A program made the translations under genes and the position numbers. The notes below the pieces were generated by a model. The model was given only the letters and a program-made list of their open reading frames with translations, was not told the origin of the DNA and did no database searches. From CAYUIG01 sp964444685 (GTDB taxonomy: Bacteria > Gemmatimonadota > Gemmatimonadetes > Longimicrobiales > RSA9), in contig CAYUIG010000045.1 in assembly GCA_964444685.1 (NCBI GenBank), positions 1 to 25,833 on the forward strand: a stretch of 25,833 nucleotides of DNA. The letters run 5' to 3'. Of this stretch, positions 6,966 to 14,980 are shown piece after piece; positions within the stretch are counted from its first letter, which is position 1, and each line of letters begins with the position of its first letter.

Positions 6966-7331
6966 TTAAGCGGCACTCTTTGCATCGCCAAACCGAAGGC
7001 GATTGCCGTCGGGATCAATCACGCACATCTCTCGCGTGCCCCAAGGCATCTCCTCCGGTGGTTCCTGAACTTGGACACCCCGGTGGATGATCTCGCGATA
7101 CAGCGCATCAAGGTCATCGACAACGATGTACGCCGCCCCGCCCACCTGGCAGTCCCCAGAGTGTTCCGTAAGAAAGAGCGACAGACCGTCACGACTGACC
7201 TGGGCGAAGACAGGGAAGCCCGGTTCGAAGCAGTGCTCCCATTGCACGCGGAAGCCCAATCCGTCCTCGTAGAAGGCCCGCGTCCGCGCCCAGTTTGTCG
7301 ATCGCAATTGTGGCGTAACACGCTGATCCAT
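6966..7331 (-). CDS. VOC-family (glyoxalase/bleomycin-resistance-like) protein
   Basis: This is a 121-aa single-domain protein. The N-terminus LRSTNWARTRAFYEDGLGF and the C-terminal VIDPDGNRLRFGD motif are typical of small VOC-fold proteins that bind drugs or act as metal-dependent lyases or dioxygenases. Substrate cannot be told. ATG 7331 is chosen because AAAGGAG lies eight bases upstream; a longer frame to 7406 has no such support. The ribosome site follows directly after GTTAAGC, and TTGTTAAGCGGC (7358-7347) is nearly inverted at the gene's end (GCCGCTTAATAA, 6974-6963), overlapping the stop. Minimal flanks and cognate core boxes are typical of an integron cassette, in which this fold is common cargo. 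Confidence 0.87.
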   Translation of the reverse strand: MDQRVTPQLRSTNWARTRAFYEDGLGFRVQWEHCFEPGFPVFAQVSRDGLSLFLTEHSGDCQVGGAAYIVVDDLDALYREIIHRGVQVQEPPEEMPWGTREMCVIDPDGNRLRFGDAKSAA

Positions 7332-7342
7332 GTCTGAATCTC

Positions 7343-7432
7343 CTTTGCCGCTTAACAAACCCGTCTCCTGAAACCGGGCCCTGGCTGGTATCAGCCCAGC
7401 GGGCAATCGAACTCCACTTTGCCGGTTAACAA
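7343..7432 (-). repeat. 16-bp direct repeat upstream of the VOC gene
   Basis: CTTTGCCGCTTAACAA (7343-7358) and CTTTGCCGGTTAACAA (7417-7432) differ at one base and are 74 bp apart. Each contains a GTTAA core-like box on the minus strand. The sequence from here to 7565 holds no recognisable gene. Confidence 0.6.
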
Positions 7433-7561
7433 CTATACGGCACTTCGCGCTCAGGGCGGCCGAACAGCGAGTCGTTCGGTTTCCTCCCCGTGCCGCCCGG
7501 CGGCCCGAGCATCAGTGTCCTTTCCACACGCCTGTTCAACCCTTATTTAACTACAGGCCAG

Positions 7562-8314
7562 CTAACTCACCAGATGCTGCGGCCTCAGGAACCGGCTGAT
7601 CGGTTCTACCTCAGTCGCGATCAGCAGCGCACGGTAGGCTCCGATCCCCGGAATCGTGCGTAGCACAGGGACAGCGGACACGTCCTCCGCCATGGCCTCG
7701 ATTCGCCGACGCAGCGACCGCCGCATCACCGTCAGCTGGTCGATCAGAGCGAAGTGGGTCCGGGCCAGCCTGCGCTGCTCCGGGCCCCAGACCGGCCCCG
7801 CGTTCTCTCGGATCCACTGCCGCCCCTTCCGGGTCAGCAGCCGACCGCGCTCCAACCGCAACCCCACTGCATGAAGCTGCGAATGGATCCGATTGGCGAT
7901 AGCCGTGCGCTCCCGACCCAGGATCTGCCAGTGCCGAATCAGCACCGCCTGCTCCCGCTGCTCGATCGACTTGGCATGCACCTCCGGGATGAGTCCGGCC
8001 AGCCGCATCCTGCCCAGCAGCTCCGCGTCGATCTCGTCCCTCTTGTAGTTCGCCTCTGCGATGGCCCGCAGCTTGGTGGCGTGGCAGAGAACGAATCGGA
8101 TCCCCGGTCGGCCCTGGACGAGGTCATACAGCCACGGCCACGTGGGCGATGTCTCCATCACGATCTCCACCGGGGCCGACGCCTCCAGAATCTCGAGGAG
8201 CCGATGCGGCTCGTGCATCCCGATCCGCTTGGGACCCAGAATCCGATCTCCGCCCTTGGCGACGATCACCACTACGAGGTACGTTGTGTGAGCATCGATA
8301 CCAGCGACGTTCAT
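7562..8314 (-). pseudogene. IS110-family transposase, N-terminal fragment
   Basis: The 250 codons hold the RuvC-like DEDD domain: D7 in GIDAH, E54 in METSPTWPW, and D93 and D96 in KRDEIDAELL, a pattern matching the IS110 DEDD catalytic set. The helical region and TIPGIGAYRALLIATEVEPI follow. The frame then reads LVS and hits TAG at 7564-7562, created by the nested insert; the missing domain is at 6015-6284. IS110 enzymes need both domains, so this copy should be inactive alone. The start ATG at 8314 has an AGGAGG ribosome site that is also the arm of a hairpin. Confidence 0.92.
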
Positions 8315-8318
8315 GCTT

Positions 8319-8389
8319 GGCCTCCTTCGGGTTCGAGGTGGCTGCTGTGGTGATGCTCAGCACGCTAACCCTCGAGGTCGAAGGAGGCC
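8319..8389 (-). promoter_or_regulatory. Hairpin sequestering the transposase ribosome-binding site
   Basis: Arms at 8389-8370 and 8338-8319 pair over 17 of 20 positions (three central mismatches) around a 31-base loop. The 3' arm contains GAAGGAGGCC, the ribosome site of the transposase ATG at 8314. This would limit translation, as known in several insertion sequences. Confidence 0.6.
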
Positions 8390-8400
8390 ATCGCTTTATA
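8390..8400 (-). repeat. Terminal inverted repeat of IS1111-type element, transposase 5' side
   Basis: ATCGCTTTATA on the plus strand is the exact inverse of 5718-5728; the DUF222 gene frame resumes a few bases to its right. Confidence 0.8.
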
Positions 8401-8405
8401 AGGTC

Positions 8406-9233
8406 AGGAACGCGCACGCCCTCCACTACCGACTGTCCAACGTCCGAATCCTTCTGCAGTGCAGCCTCATCCACGTGCACCACTACCTGGAAGCGATCTG
8501 CTCGGTGGACCGGCTTGCCGGGATCGAAACCGGTCCGGAGCGCCGTCTCGGCGATGAGCCCCAACGCATCGGCGCGCTTCTGCGCCGCGCTCACATCCGG
8601 CGTCTTCTTCCGTCCGTAGAGCGCCTCGGATGCGGCGGCGAGGGCCTGCGCGAGCACGGCGCCGGCTTCCGGATCCAGGCGGCCACGCACGACCCAACTT
8701 CCGTCCTCATCGATCCACACATCGAGCTTTCGCCGATCGTGCCGGAGGTTCTCCCTTTCGGCGTCCTCGTTCCGGTCCACGCGACGCCATGCGCGCACGA
8801 TCTGCTCGACGTGCTCCGCCGTCCCGTGCAACGCGACCTCGAGGAGCTGCGCCTCGTTCACAGGCGTCGCGATGCGCGTGAGCGCGCGTACCTTCGCGTA
8901 GAAGAGCTGACCGCGACTCATGGCATCGGAGATCATTGGCAACGCCACGAGCGCACGCGCGACGCGCACCTTCTCACGCGCCGCACCCGGGGCAATACCG
9001 GTTCTCCAGCTCAGCCAGTGTGCACAGCCGGTGAAGCCGGCGCCCCACGCCTCGAGGGCATCGAACTCGCGCAACTTCAAGAGGAGTTCGTAGGTGGCCG
9101 CATGCAGCCGGGCGGCCAACTCGGCGATCTCGTCGCCGAGTACCTCGGCCGCCTCCGTCCGCCGCTTCGCTGCGCCTCTGTCGGTTTGGCGTCCCGGATC
9201 GGGTGGCGGTACGCGTCGCACGAAATCGATCAC
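8406..9233 (-). pseudogene. DUF222-HNH nuclease gene, N-terminal fragment (DUF222 domain)
   Basis: The 276 codons from the GTG at 9233 (GGAG six bases upstream) encode the DUF222 region: YELLLKLREFDALEAWGAGF, the HWLSWRTGIAPGAAREKVRVA segment and DRFQVVVHVDEAAL near the end. The frame then enters the IS element after GVRVP and reads about 94 foreign codons. The HNH half is at 5184-5717. DUF222-HNH proteins are multi-copy, probably mobile or nuclease genes of poorly known function in GC-rich bacteria. Splitting leaves no nuclease domain on this part. Confidence 0.87.
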
Positions 9234-9303
9234 GACTCTCTCCGTTCATTGGACCCTTCAATGTACGACCGCACACTGACAGTCATTGTCTCGAAGGTTG
9301 TCG

Positions 9304-9333
9304 TTGCGACGACGGCAGAGTCATGCGCATAAT
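9304..9333 (+). promoter_or_regulatory. Candidate promoter of the MmeI-like gene
   Basis: TTGCGA (9304-9309) and CATAAT (9328-9333) with an 18-base spacer lie about 45 bases before the ATG at 9379. Confidence 0.4.
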
Positions 9334-9378
9334 GCCACGTCCGCCTGCCTGCGACCGTACGCGAACCGATTCCACGGA

Positions 9379-12300
9379 ATGAGCGAAAGACTCCGGCGAC
9401 TGGCCGAACGCTGGGCCGATGCGCCCGCAGCCGAACGGGCGAACGCCCAGGTCTACCTCATCGAGCTGTGCGAAGCTCTCGAGGTGGAGCGGCCCGGCCC
9501 GAGTGGCAGCGGCTATCAGTTCGAGCTGCCGATACGGGCCGTGTATCCGGACGGTACGGAGTCCACCAACTTCGTGGATCTCTACAAGCAGGACTGTTTC
9601 CTCCTCGAGGCGAAGGACCAGGAAGCCGGACACTCTACCGAGATGCTGCTGCGCAAGGCGTTCGGTCAGGCACGCAGCTACGTCTCGCATCTCCCCGGGC
9701 TCATCCCGCCCTACCTGATGGTTCTCGATGTGGGCCGCACGCTGATCGTGTGGGATCGCTGGCTCGGGTCGTATGGTGGCTTCAATGCGGGCCGGACCAT
9801 CGACCTGACGGATCTCGCGAACCGGCCCGAGCACGTGGCCCTGCTGCGCGACATCTGGCAGAACCCGCAGGCGCGCAACCCGCTGCGCAAGGCGGAAGCG
9901 GTTACACGGGAAGTGGCCGAGCGGCTCGCCGAGCTGGCGGCGTCACTGGAGGAGCGCGGACTCCCGCACGAACGCGTCGCACGCTTCCTGATCCGCGTCG
10001 TCTTCACACTCTTCGCGGAAGACATCGGCCTGCTGCCCGAAGAGCCGTTCCGTCGCTCGATCGAACAGGTCGGGTTCCAGGACCCCGATCGATTCCCGGA
10101 GGCGCTGCGGCTGCTGTGGGAAGCCATGGATCAGGGCGGCGCGTTCGGCTACCACAAGCTGCTCCGCTTCAACGGCCGGTTCTTCGAGGATTGCGACGTT
10201 CCGCCCCTCACGTCCGCGAACCTCCGCATACTCCACAGCGCAGCAACGTCCGACTGGCGCGACGTCGAGCCCGCCATATTCGGGACACTCATGGTGCGCG
10301 CGCTCGATCCGGTCGAGCGGCACCGGCTCGGTGCGGAGTTCACACCGCGCGCGTACGTCGAGCGACTCGTGCGACCCACCATCGAGGAGCCGATCCGCCG
10401 GCGCTGGACGCTCGTACAGGCGCAGGTGCTCCAGCTGCGCGAGCGCATCGAATCGGCGAAGGGACGGAAGCGACAGGAGCTCACGAAGCAGGCGCTCGAT
10501 CACCTGCACCAGTTTCACACGTGGCTGCGATCGCTGCGGGTGCTGGACCCCGCGTGCGGGTCGGGCAACTTCCTGTACGTTGCGCTGGATACGATGAAGC
10601 GCGTCGAGCTCGAGGTGTTCCGCGAGATCGAGCAGGTGACCGGCCAGCACGAGAGCCGCGTAGAGGAGATCAACCCGTCGCAGTTCCACGGCATCGAGGT
10701 GAATCCGTGGGCGCGCGAACTGGCCGAGCTGACGTTGTGGATCGGGTATCATCAGTGGTGGAAGCGCACCCACGGAGCCGCGCGGCCGCCGGAGCCCGTA
10801 CTCGTCGACACCGGCACCTTCGAGCTCCGCGACGCAGTCCTCGCCTGGGACGAGATCGTCGAGGATCCCGAACGCGCACGGCCGGATCCCACCCCGCGCA
10901 TTCCACATCCCGTCACAGGCGAGCTCGTGCCCGATCCCGAAGCAAAGTTGCCGTACATGGCGTATCGCGGGGCGAGGCAGGCGCCGTGGCCGGAAGCGGA
11001 TTTCATAGTGGGCAATCCGCCGTACATGGGATTGCCGCGTCAGCGACATGCGTTCGGCGATGGCTATGTGGATGCCATCCGATCGGTGTACCCTGACGTT
11101 CCGCAGACGGTTGATTATGTCATGTATTGGTGGGCTAGAGCGGCGGAGGAAGTGGCTGCAGGGCGTACGACCGCCGCCGGACTCATCACGACAAACACGA
11201 TCACGCAATCCCAGAACCGTCAGGTTGTCGCCGATGCTGCCGCTCGCGGCGCACGCGTCACTTGGACAATCCCGGACCATCCTTGGGTCGACGAGACGGG
11301 AAACGCCGCCGTCAGAGTTGCGCTAACGATCACTAGTGCCGGGGTCCCGGGCGCCAGGCTCATCAAAGTTGACGATAGTGGGCGTGTTGTTTCGGAAGCC
11401 TCGGTCCATGAACTCAACTCGGATCTCACGGTTCACGCGGATGTGCCGCGAGCATCGCTTGAGGCTCTCTCGGCCAATCGTGGTCTATGTTCACCCGGCT
11501 TCAAATTGCACGGGCCGGGCTTCATCTTGAAACCCGACGAGGCCGAGGCACTTCACACGAGCGATCCAGTGAACTCGGATGTGATTCGGCCGTACCTTAA
11601 CGGACGTGATGTGGCCAGCCGTCCTCGTGGCGTATTCGTCATCGACTTCGGCGTTCGGTCAGAGGAAGCCGCACGGGCGTTCCCGATGCTTTTTGACATC
11701 GTGCGGGATCGGGTGAAGCCCGGCAGGATGGCCAACAATGATCGCGCTACGCGTGAGAACTGGTGGCGTTTTGGACGTAACCGCGAGGAATTCCGGCCTG
11801 CACTCGAAGATTTGGCGAGATACGTTGTAACAGTGGAAACGTCGAAGCATCGCTACTTTACCTTCCTCGATCGCCGAACTGCCGCCGACAACATGCTGAT
11901 ATGTATTGCCTTGGACGACGGGTTCTCGCTCGGCGTCTTGTCGAGTAGGATTCACATCGTTTGGACCCTTGCGGCGGGTGGTCGACTCGGTGTCGGCAAT
12001 GACCCCCGTTACAACAAGACCAAATGCTTCGATCCCTTCCCCTTCCCTAATTCAACGATAGCGCTGCGTAGCCACGTCGCCGACGTAGCCGAACGCCTCG
12101 ACGCGCACCGAAAAGCCGCCCTCGACCGGGACGAACGCGTCACCATGACCGGCATGTACAACGTCGTCGAAAAACTCAGATTGGGCGAGGCGCTCACAGA
12201 CAAGGAACGTGCGATCCACGAGGTCGCCGCGTGCGGTGTGCTGAAGGACATTCACGACGAACTGGACGCGCTCGTTGCCGAGGCGTACGGCTGGCCGTGG

Positions 12301-12711
12301 CCGCTCACCGATGAAGAGATCCTCGAACGCCTGGTCCGCCTGCACGACGAGCGCGTCGAGGAAGAGAAGCGCGGACACATCCGCTGGCTGCGGCCCGACT
12401 ACCAGATCCCGCGCTTCGCGCCGGAAGGCGCAGCGCTCGAACTGGAGGCCGATGAGGAGGAAGCTCGCGCCGTGAAGCCGACGGAACGCGTCGCATGGCC
12501 GGATGACGTCATCGACCAGCTTGCTGCGCTGCGCGATGCCGTGGCCGCGGAGCCGCTCACGGCGGAGGAGCTGGCAGCGCAGTTCCGCGGCGCGCGGCGC
12601 GACGCGGTGCTCCGTCACCTCGAGATGCTGACGCTTCTGGGCGAGCTGACGCAGGGCGAGGATGGCCGCTATCGCCGGGTCGCCGAGCCCTCCGTTGCCG
12701 GCGCCGCCTGA
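9379..12711 (+). CDS. MmeI-like (type IIL) single-chain restriction-modification enzyme
   Basis: The 1110-aa protein combines nuclease and adenine methyltransferase. Near the N-terminus D67-x9-E77-x-K79 (FVDLYKQDCFLLEAKD) matches the PD-(D/E)XK spacing of MmeI. The gamma-class methyltransferase follows: FTPRAY (motif X, about residue 320), LDPACGSGNFL (motif I, about 390) and IVGNPPY (motif IV, about 545). The target-recognition part contains PYLNGRDV, typical of these enzymes. Type IIL enzymes methylate one strand and cut about 20 bases away, recognition being set by one domain. ATG 9379 is preferred over 9286 because family-like sequence starts there; its ribosome site is weak. Roughly 11050-12050 is visibly less GC-rich. 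It is a stand-alone defence gene, divergent from the HNH remnant. Confidence 0.88.
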   Translation: MSERLRRLAERWADAPAAERANAQVYLIELCEALEVERPGPSGSGYQFELPIRAVYPDGTESTNFVDLYKQDCFLLEAKDQEAGHSTEMLLRKAFGQARSYVSHLPGLIPPYLMVLDVGRTLIVWDRWLGSYGGFNAGRTIDLTDLANRPEHVALLRDIWQNPQARNPLRKAEAVTREVAERLAELAASLEERGLPHERVARFLIRVVFTLFAEDIGLLPEEPFRRSIEQVGFQDPDRFPEALRLLWEAMDQGGAFGYHKLLRFNGRFFEDCDVPPLTSANLRILHSAATSDWRDVEPAIFGTLMVRALDPVERHRLGAEFTPRAYVERLVRPTIEEPIRRRWTLVQAQVLQLRERIESAKGRKRQELTKQALDHLHQFHTWLRSLRVLDPACGSGNFLYVALDTMKRVELEVFREIEQVTGQHESRVEEINPSQFHGIEVNPWARELAELTLWIGYHQWWKRTHGAARPPEPVLVDTGTFELRDAVLAWDEIVEDPERARPDPTPRIPHPVTGELVPDPEAKLPYMAYRGARQAPWPEADFIVGNPPYMGLPRQRHAFGDGYVDAIRSVYPDVPQTVDYVMYWWARAAEEVAAGRTTAAGLITTNTITQSQNRQVVADAAARGARVTWTIPDHPWVDETGNAAVRVALTITSAGVPGARLIKVDDSGRVVSEASVHELNSDLTVHADVPRASLEALSANRGLCSPGFKLHGPGFILKPDEAEALHTSDPVNSDVIRPYLNGRDVASRPRGVFVIDFGVRSEEAARAFPMLFDIVRDRVKPGRMANNDRATRENWWRFGRNREEFRPALEDLARYVVTVETSKHRYFTFLDRRTAADNMLICIALDDGFSLGVLSSRIHIVWTLAAGGRLGVGNDPRYNKTKCFDPFPFPNSTIALRSHVADVAERLDAHRKAALDRDERVTMTGMYNVVEKLRLGEALTDKERAIHEVAACGVLKDIHDELDALVAEAYGWPWPLTDEEILERLVRLHDERVEEEKRGHIRWLRPDYQIPRFAPEGAALELEADEEEARAVKPTERVAWPDDVIDQLAALRDAVAAEPLTAEELAAQFRGARRDAVLRHLEMLTLLGELTQGEDGRYRRVAEPSVAGAA

Positions 12712-12811
12712 CGACTTCCCGAAGGACCCGTCCTGAACCCGCTGAGCCAATCCGCGCCGGAACGTCGCCTCTCCCCGTGAAGGGTGCAGTCACGCCAACG
12801 GGGAGGGCGAA

Positions 12812-14311
12812 ATGTCACGTGCACAACGGCGCATCCGGCTTCCAGGCACTGCGATCGCGCTGATCGCCACCGCGGCGCTCGGCGCGTGCGAGTTCATCGG
12901 CGAGAAGGCACTGGCTCCGCAGTCGGGATCCATTGAGATCGTCGTGCAAGGCATTCCGACGGATGGCGTGGCGTCCGTGACGGCGTTCGTGCAGGACAAG
13001 GAAGCGTCCGCGAACCGGATCGAGACGGTCGTTCCGATCGGCGGCCGCGCCTTCTTCGACAACCTGGGTGCCGGGTTCGAGATCCTCGCCGGCCTCACGA
13101 AACTCGCGACGCATCGTTGCGCTGTCCTCGACCGCGAGGCGGACGGTGCTCTTTTCACCGGCGATTCGGGAACCGTCGAAACTCGGGACGGCGAGACGGT
13201 GCGCATCTGGTTCGACGTCCGATGCCGATCGGGGACCGTGGCGCTGACGGTTTCCGGTCTGCCGGCCGACGACTCCACACGGGTTGCGCTGGCCGTCGCG
13301 GGCGACACCGTCAGGATCTGGGCCCGTAGCGGTACCACACAGGTCCCGGTCGTGCCCGGCAACGTGAGCATCGACCCGACCAGTGTTCGTGGATCGGACG
13401 GCTTCCTCTACGACGCTGCGCCCTCGACGGTATCCCTTCAGACAGGTGAAACGGTGCCGGCCGTGCTGGCCTTCGATACGACGTTGGCGGACCAGTCGGG
13501 GGTGAGAGTCTCCGTGAGCGGGGCTCCCGATGACTCGGTACTCACCTTTCGGGTCTACATCCGAACGGTCGGAAGCCAGGTTTACACGGACTCCGCCGTC
13601 ATGCGGCTGCCGAGCTCGCACGTCTTCGCCGGCTTCCCGGCCAACGTGGACGTCGAAGTGCTGATCACCGGTCTCGCAGCCCACCGCTGCCAGGCGCTCG
13701 TAGACGGCGTCTTCACGACCGTCGACAGCCTCACGCAATCGGCCACCACCTCGGCGAGTGGCGTTCCAGCTTCGGCATTCATCCAGCTGAGGTGCCATAC
13801 CGCTGCACTGGATGTGACGGTGGCCGGGCTGCCCGCCGGTGATTCCGCCATCATCGACCTCGACGGCGTGTTCAGTTCCGCGCAGCTCCACGTCCCCAAC
13901 GGCACACATCGCGTGCACCTCGTTCCATACCTCACCCGCGTATGGCCGCAGTCCGTTGCGGGCTCCGATGGAATGACATACTCGGCACCGGCCGACACGG
14001 TGCCGACGTACAGCCGGCAGACGAGCGCCTTGACCGTGACGTACGCGCCAGTCGCGCCGGGCTCGATCTCGGGGCGCGTGACCGGCAACGGCTTCGGCGT
14101 GGGCGACGCCACCATCACGCTCTCGGGTGGCGCCAGCGCCACAGCCACGAGCGACGGCACGGGCAACTACAGGTTCTCGAACCTCGCTCCGGGGACCTAC
14201 ACGCTGTCCGTGACGAGCCCGTTCCCGAACATCGTCTTCCCGCAGCCCACCGTGACCGTGACGCTGTTCGGGGGGCAGGACCTGGTCGTGGATTTTGCCG
14301 GATCGTACTGA
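12812..14311 (+). CDS. Lipoprotein with repeated beta-modules and C-terminal carboxypeptidase-regulatory-like domain
   Basis: The 499-aa product has a lipoprotein signal ending ALGAC (lipid-modified C26). The mature part has at least four copies of a short strand motif of the type V-V-x-G-L-P-x-D-D-S (IVVQGIPTDG, LTVSGLPADDS, VSVSGAPDDS, VTVAGLPAGDS) and two copies of a GSDG-x-x-Y module. The last 80 residues (GSISGRVTGNGFGVGDATI, then GTYTLSVTSP) form a carboxypeptidase-regulatory-like fold. It is a surface or outer-membrane-facing protein of unknown role. A GGAG ribosome site precedes ATG 12812. It lies just upstream of a sigma factor/kinase pair, which may or may not be related. Confidence 0.85.
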   Translation: MSRAQRRIRLPGTAIALIATAALGACEFIGEKALAPQSGSIEIVVQGIPTDGVASVTAFVQDKEASANRIETVVPIGGRAFFDNLGAGFEILAGLTKLATHRCAVLDREADGALFTGDSGTVETRDGETVRIWFDVRCRSGTVALTVSGLPADDSTRVALAVAGDTVRIWARSGTTQVPVVPGNVSIDPTSVRGSDGFLYDAAPSTVSLQTGETVPAVLAFDTTLADQSGVRVSVSGAPDDSVLTFRVYIRTVGSQVYTDSAVMRLPSSHVFAGFPANVDVEVLITGLAAHRCQALVDGVFTTVDSLTQSATTSASGVPASAFIQLRCHTAALDVTVAGLPAGDSAIIDLDGVFSSAQLHVPNGTHRVHLVPYLTRVWPQSVAGSDGMTYSAPADTVPTYSRQTSALTVTYAPVAPGSISGRVTGNGFGVGDATITLSGGASATATSDGTGNYRFSNLAPGTYTLSVTSPFPNIVFPQPTVTVTLFGGQDLVVDFAGSY

Positions 14312-14328
14312 CGTCCCGGCCGGATCGG

Positions 14329-14357
14329 TTGAAGCGGGGGACGGGGGCCGCTACCGT
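14329..14357 (+). promoter_or_regulatory. Candidate promoter of sigma factor/kinase operon
   Basis: TTGAAG (14329-14334) and TACCGT (14352-14357) are 17 bases apart, about 38 bases before the sigma factor ATG. Confidence 0.35.
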
Positions 14358-14395
14358 GGGGGGAACGGCGCCCGTCACCCGCACCGGTCCGGCCG

Positions 14396-14971
14396 ATGGA
14401 CGATCCGCAGGGCGCACGCCGTCCACGCGACGGCGCCCGCCGCGAAGCACTGGACGCGCTGCTGCCCCAGATCTACGACGAGCTGCGTCGGATCGCGCGC
14501 GCACACATGCGCGGCGAACGCACGGGCCACACGCTCAGCACGACAGCGCTCGTCCACGAGGCATGGATCCGCCTCGCCGGGATCCAGCAGGTGGACTGGC
14601 AGGACCGCACGCACTTCTGCGCGACCGCATCGCGCGCGATGCGTCACGTGCTCATCGATCATGCACGTACACGCGCACGCACCCGGCGCGGCGGTGACGC
14701 GGTCCACGTGTCGCTGGACGCTGCCGATGCCATCGTGGTCCAGCGCGCCGACGAGCTGCTCGCGCTCGACGACGCGCTGCACCGGCTCGAGGCCGTGAAC
14801 CCGAGACAGGCACGCCTCGTGGAGTGCCGCTTCTTCGGCGGACTCACGATCGAGGAGACGGCCGACGTCCTGGACGTTTCCGTCGCCACCGCCAAGCGCG
14901 ACTGGGCGCTGTGCCGCGCGTGGCTAAACCGCGAGCTGCGCAACGCCGCGCCTGCGCCCGCATCCGGCTGA
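14396..14971 (+). CDS. ECF-type RNA polymerase sigma factor (ECF39/TIGR02999-like)
   Basis: This 191-aa protein has sigma region 2 (ALLPQIYDELRRIARAHM, STTALVHEAWIRLAG, HFCATASRAMRHVLIDHAR) and region 4 (VECRFFGGLTIEETADVLDV with a helix-turn-helix VSVATAKRDW). The LPQ/YDELRR start and the HEAWIRL motif mark the subgroup that usually sits before a TPR-containing Ser/Thr kinase and lacks a classical anti-sigma factor. Here that kinase starts nine bases after the stop. The kinase probably controls sigma activity by phosphorylation; this is inferred from pairing. The ribosome site is weak. Confidence 0.93.
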   Translation: MDDPQGARRPRDGARREALDALLPQIYDELRRIARAHMRGERTGHTLSTTALVHEAWIRLAGIQQVDWQDRTHFCATASRAMRHVLIDHARTRARTRRGGDAVHVSLDAADAIVVQRADELLALDDALHRLEAVNPRQARLVECRFFGGLTIEETADVLDVSVATAKRDWALCRAWLNRELRNAAPAPASG

Positions 14972-14980
14972 CGCGCGCCC

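Larger units (their letters stand above)
6286..7565 (-). mobile_element. Nested insertion with integron-cassette features inside the transposase gene
   Basis: The segment sits between Ser and Tyr of the transposase LVS|YAGLAP motif. On the transposase strand the left junction reads GTGAG|TTAGCTGGCC and the right GGGCG|CTATGCG, consistent with integration at a G^TT secondary site (with one T-to-C change). The insert starts TTAGCT, and an AGCTAAC box near its far end (6410-6404) heads an attC-like structure. A VOC-fold gene in the same orientation lies inside. No integrase is encoded, and no IS transposase was found in it. An alternative is an unknown element with TA duplication. Confidence 0.5.
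5718..8404 (-). mobile_element. IS110/IS1111-type insertion sequence, interrupted by a nested 1.28-kb segment
   Basis: The element is bounded by an 11-bp perfect inverted repeat, TATAAAGCGAT (5718-5728 and, inverted, 8390-8400). It contains a DEDD transposase in two pieces and a 290-base non-coding 3' end. Removing the nested segment (6286-7565) leaves about 1.4 kb, usual for the family. Terminal repeats together with a long non-coding region downstream of the transposase fit the IS1111 subgroup. No target duplication is visible, as expected for this family. The exact edges are uncertain by about 3 bases. Confidence 0.85.

Noticed and set aside
8124..9233. 369-aa DUF222 protein as an intact gene
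   Set aside because: The last 94 codons read through IS sequence out of frame with the transposase and have no DUF222 character.
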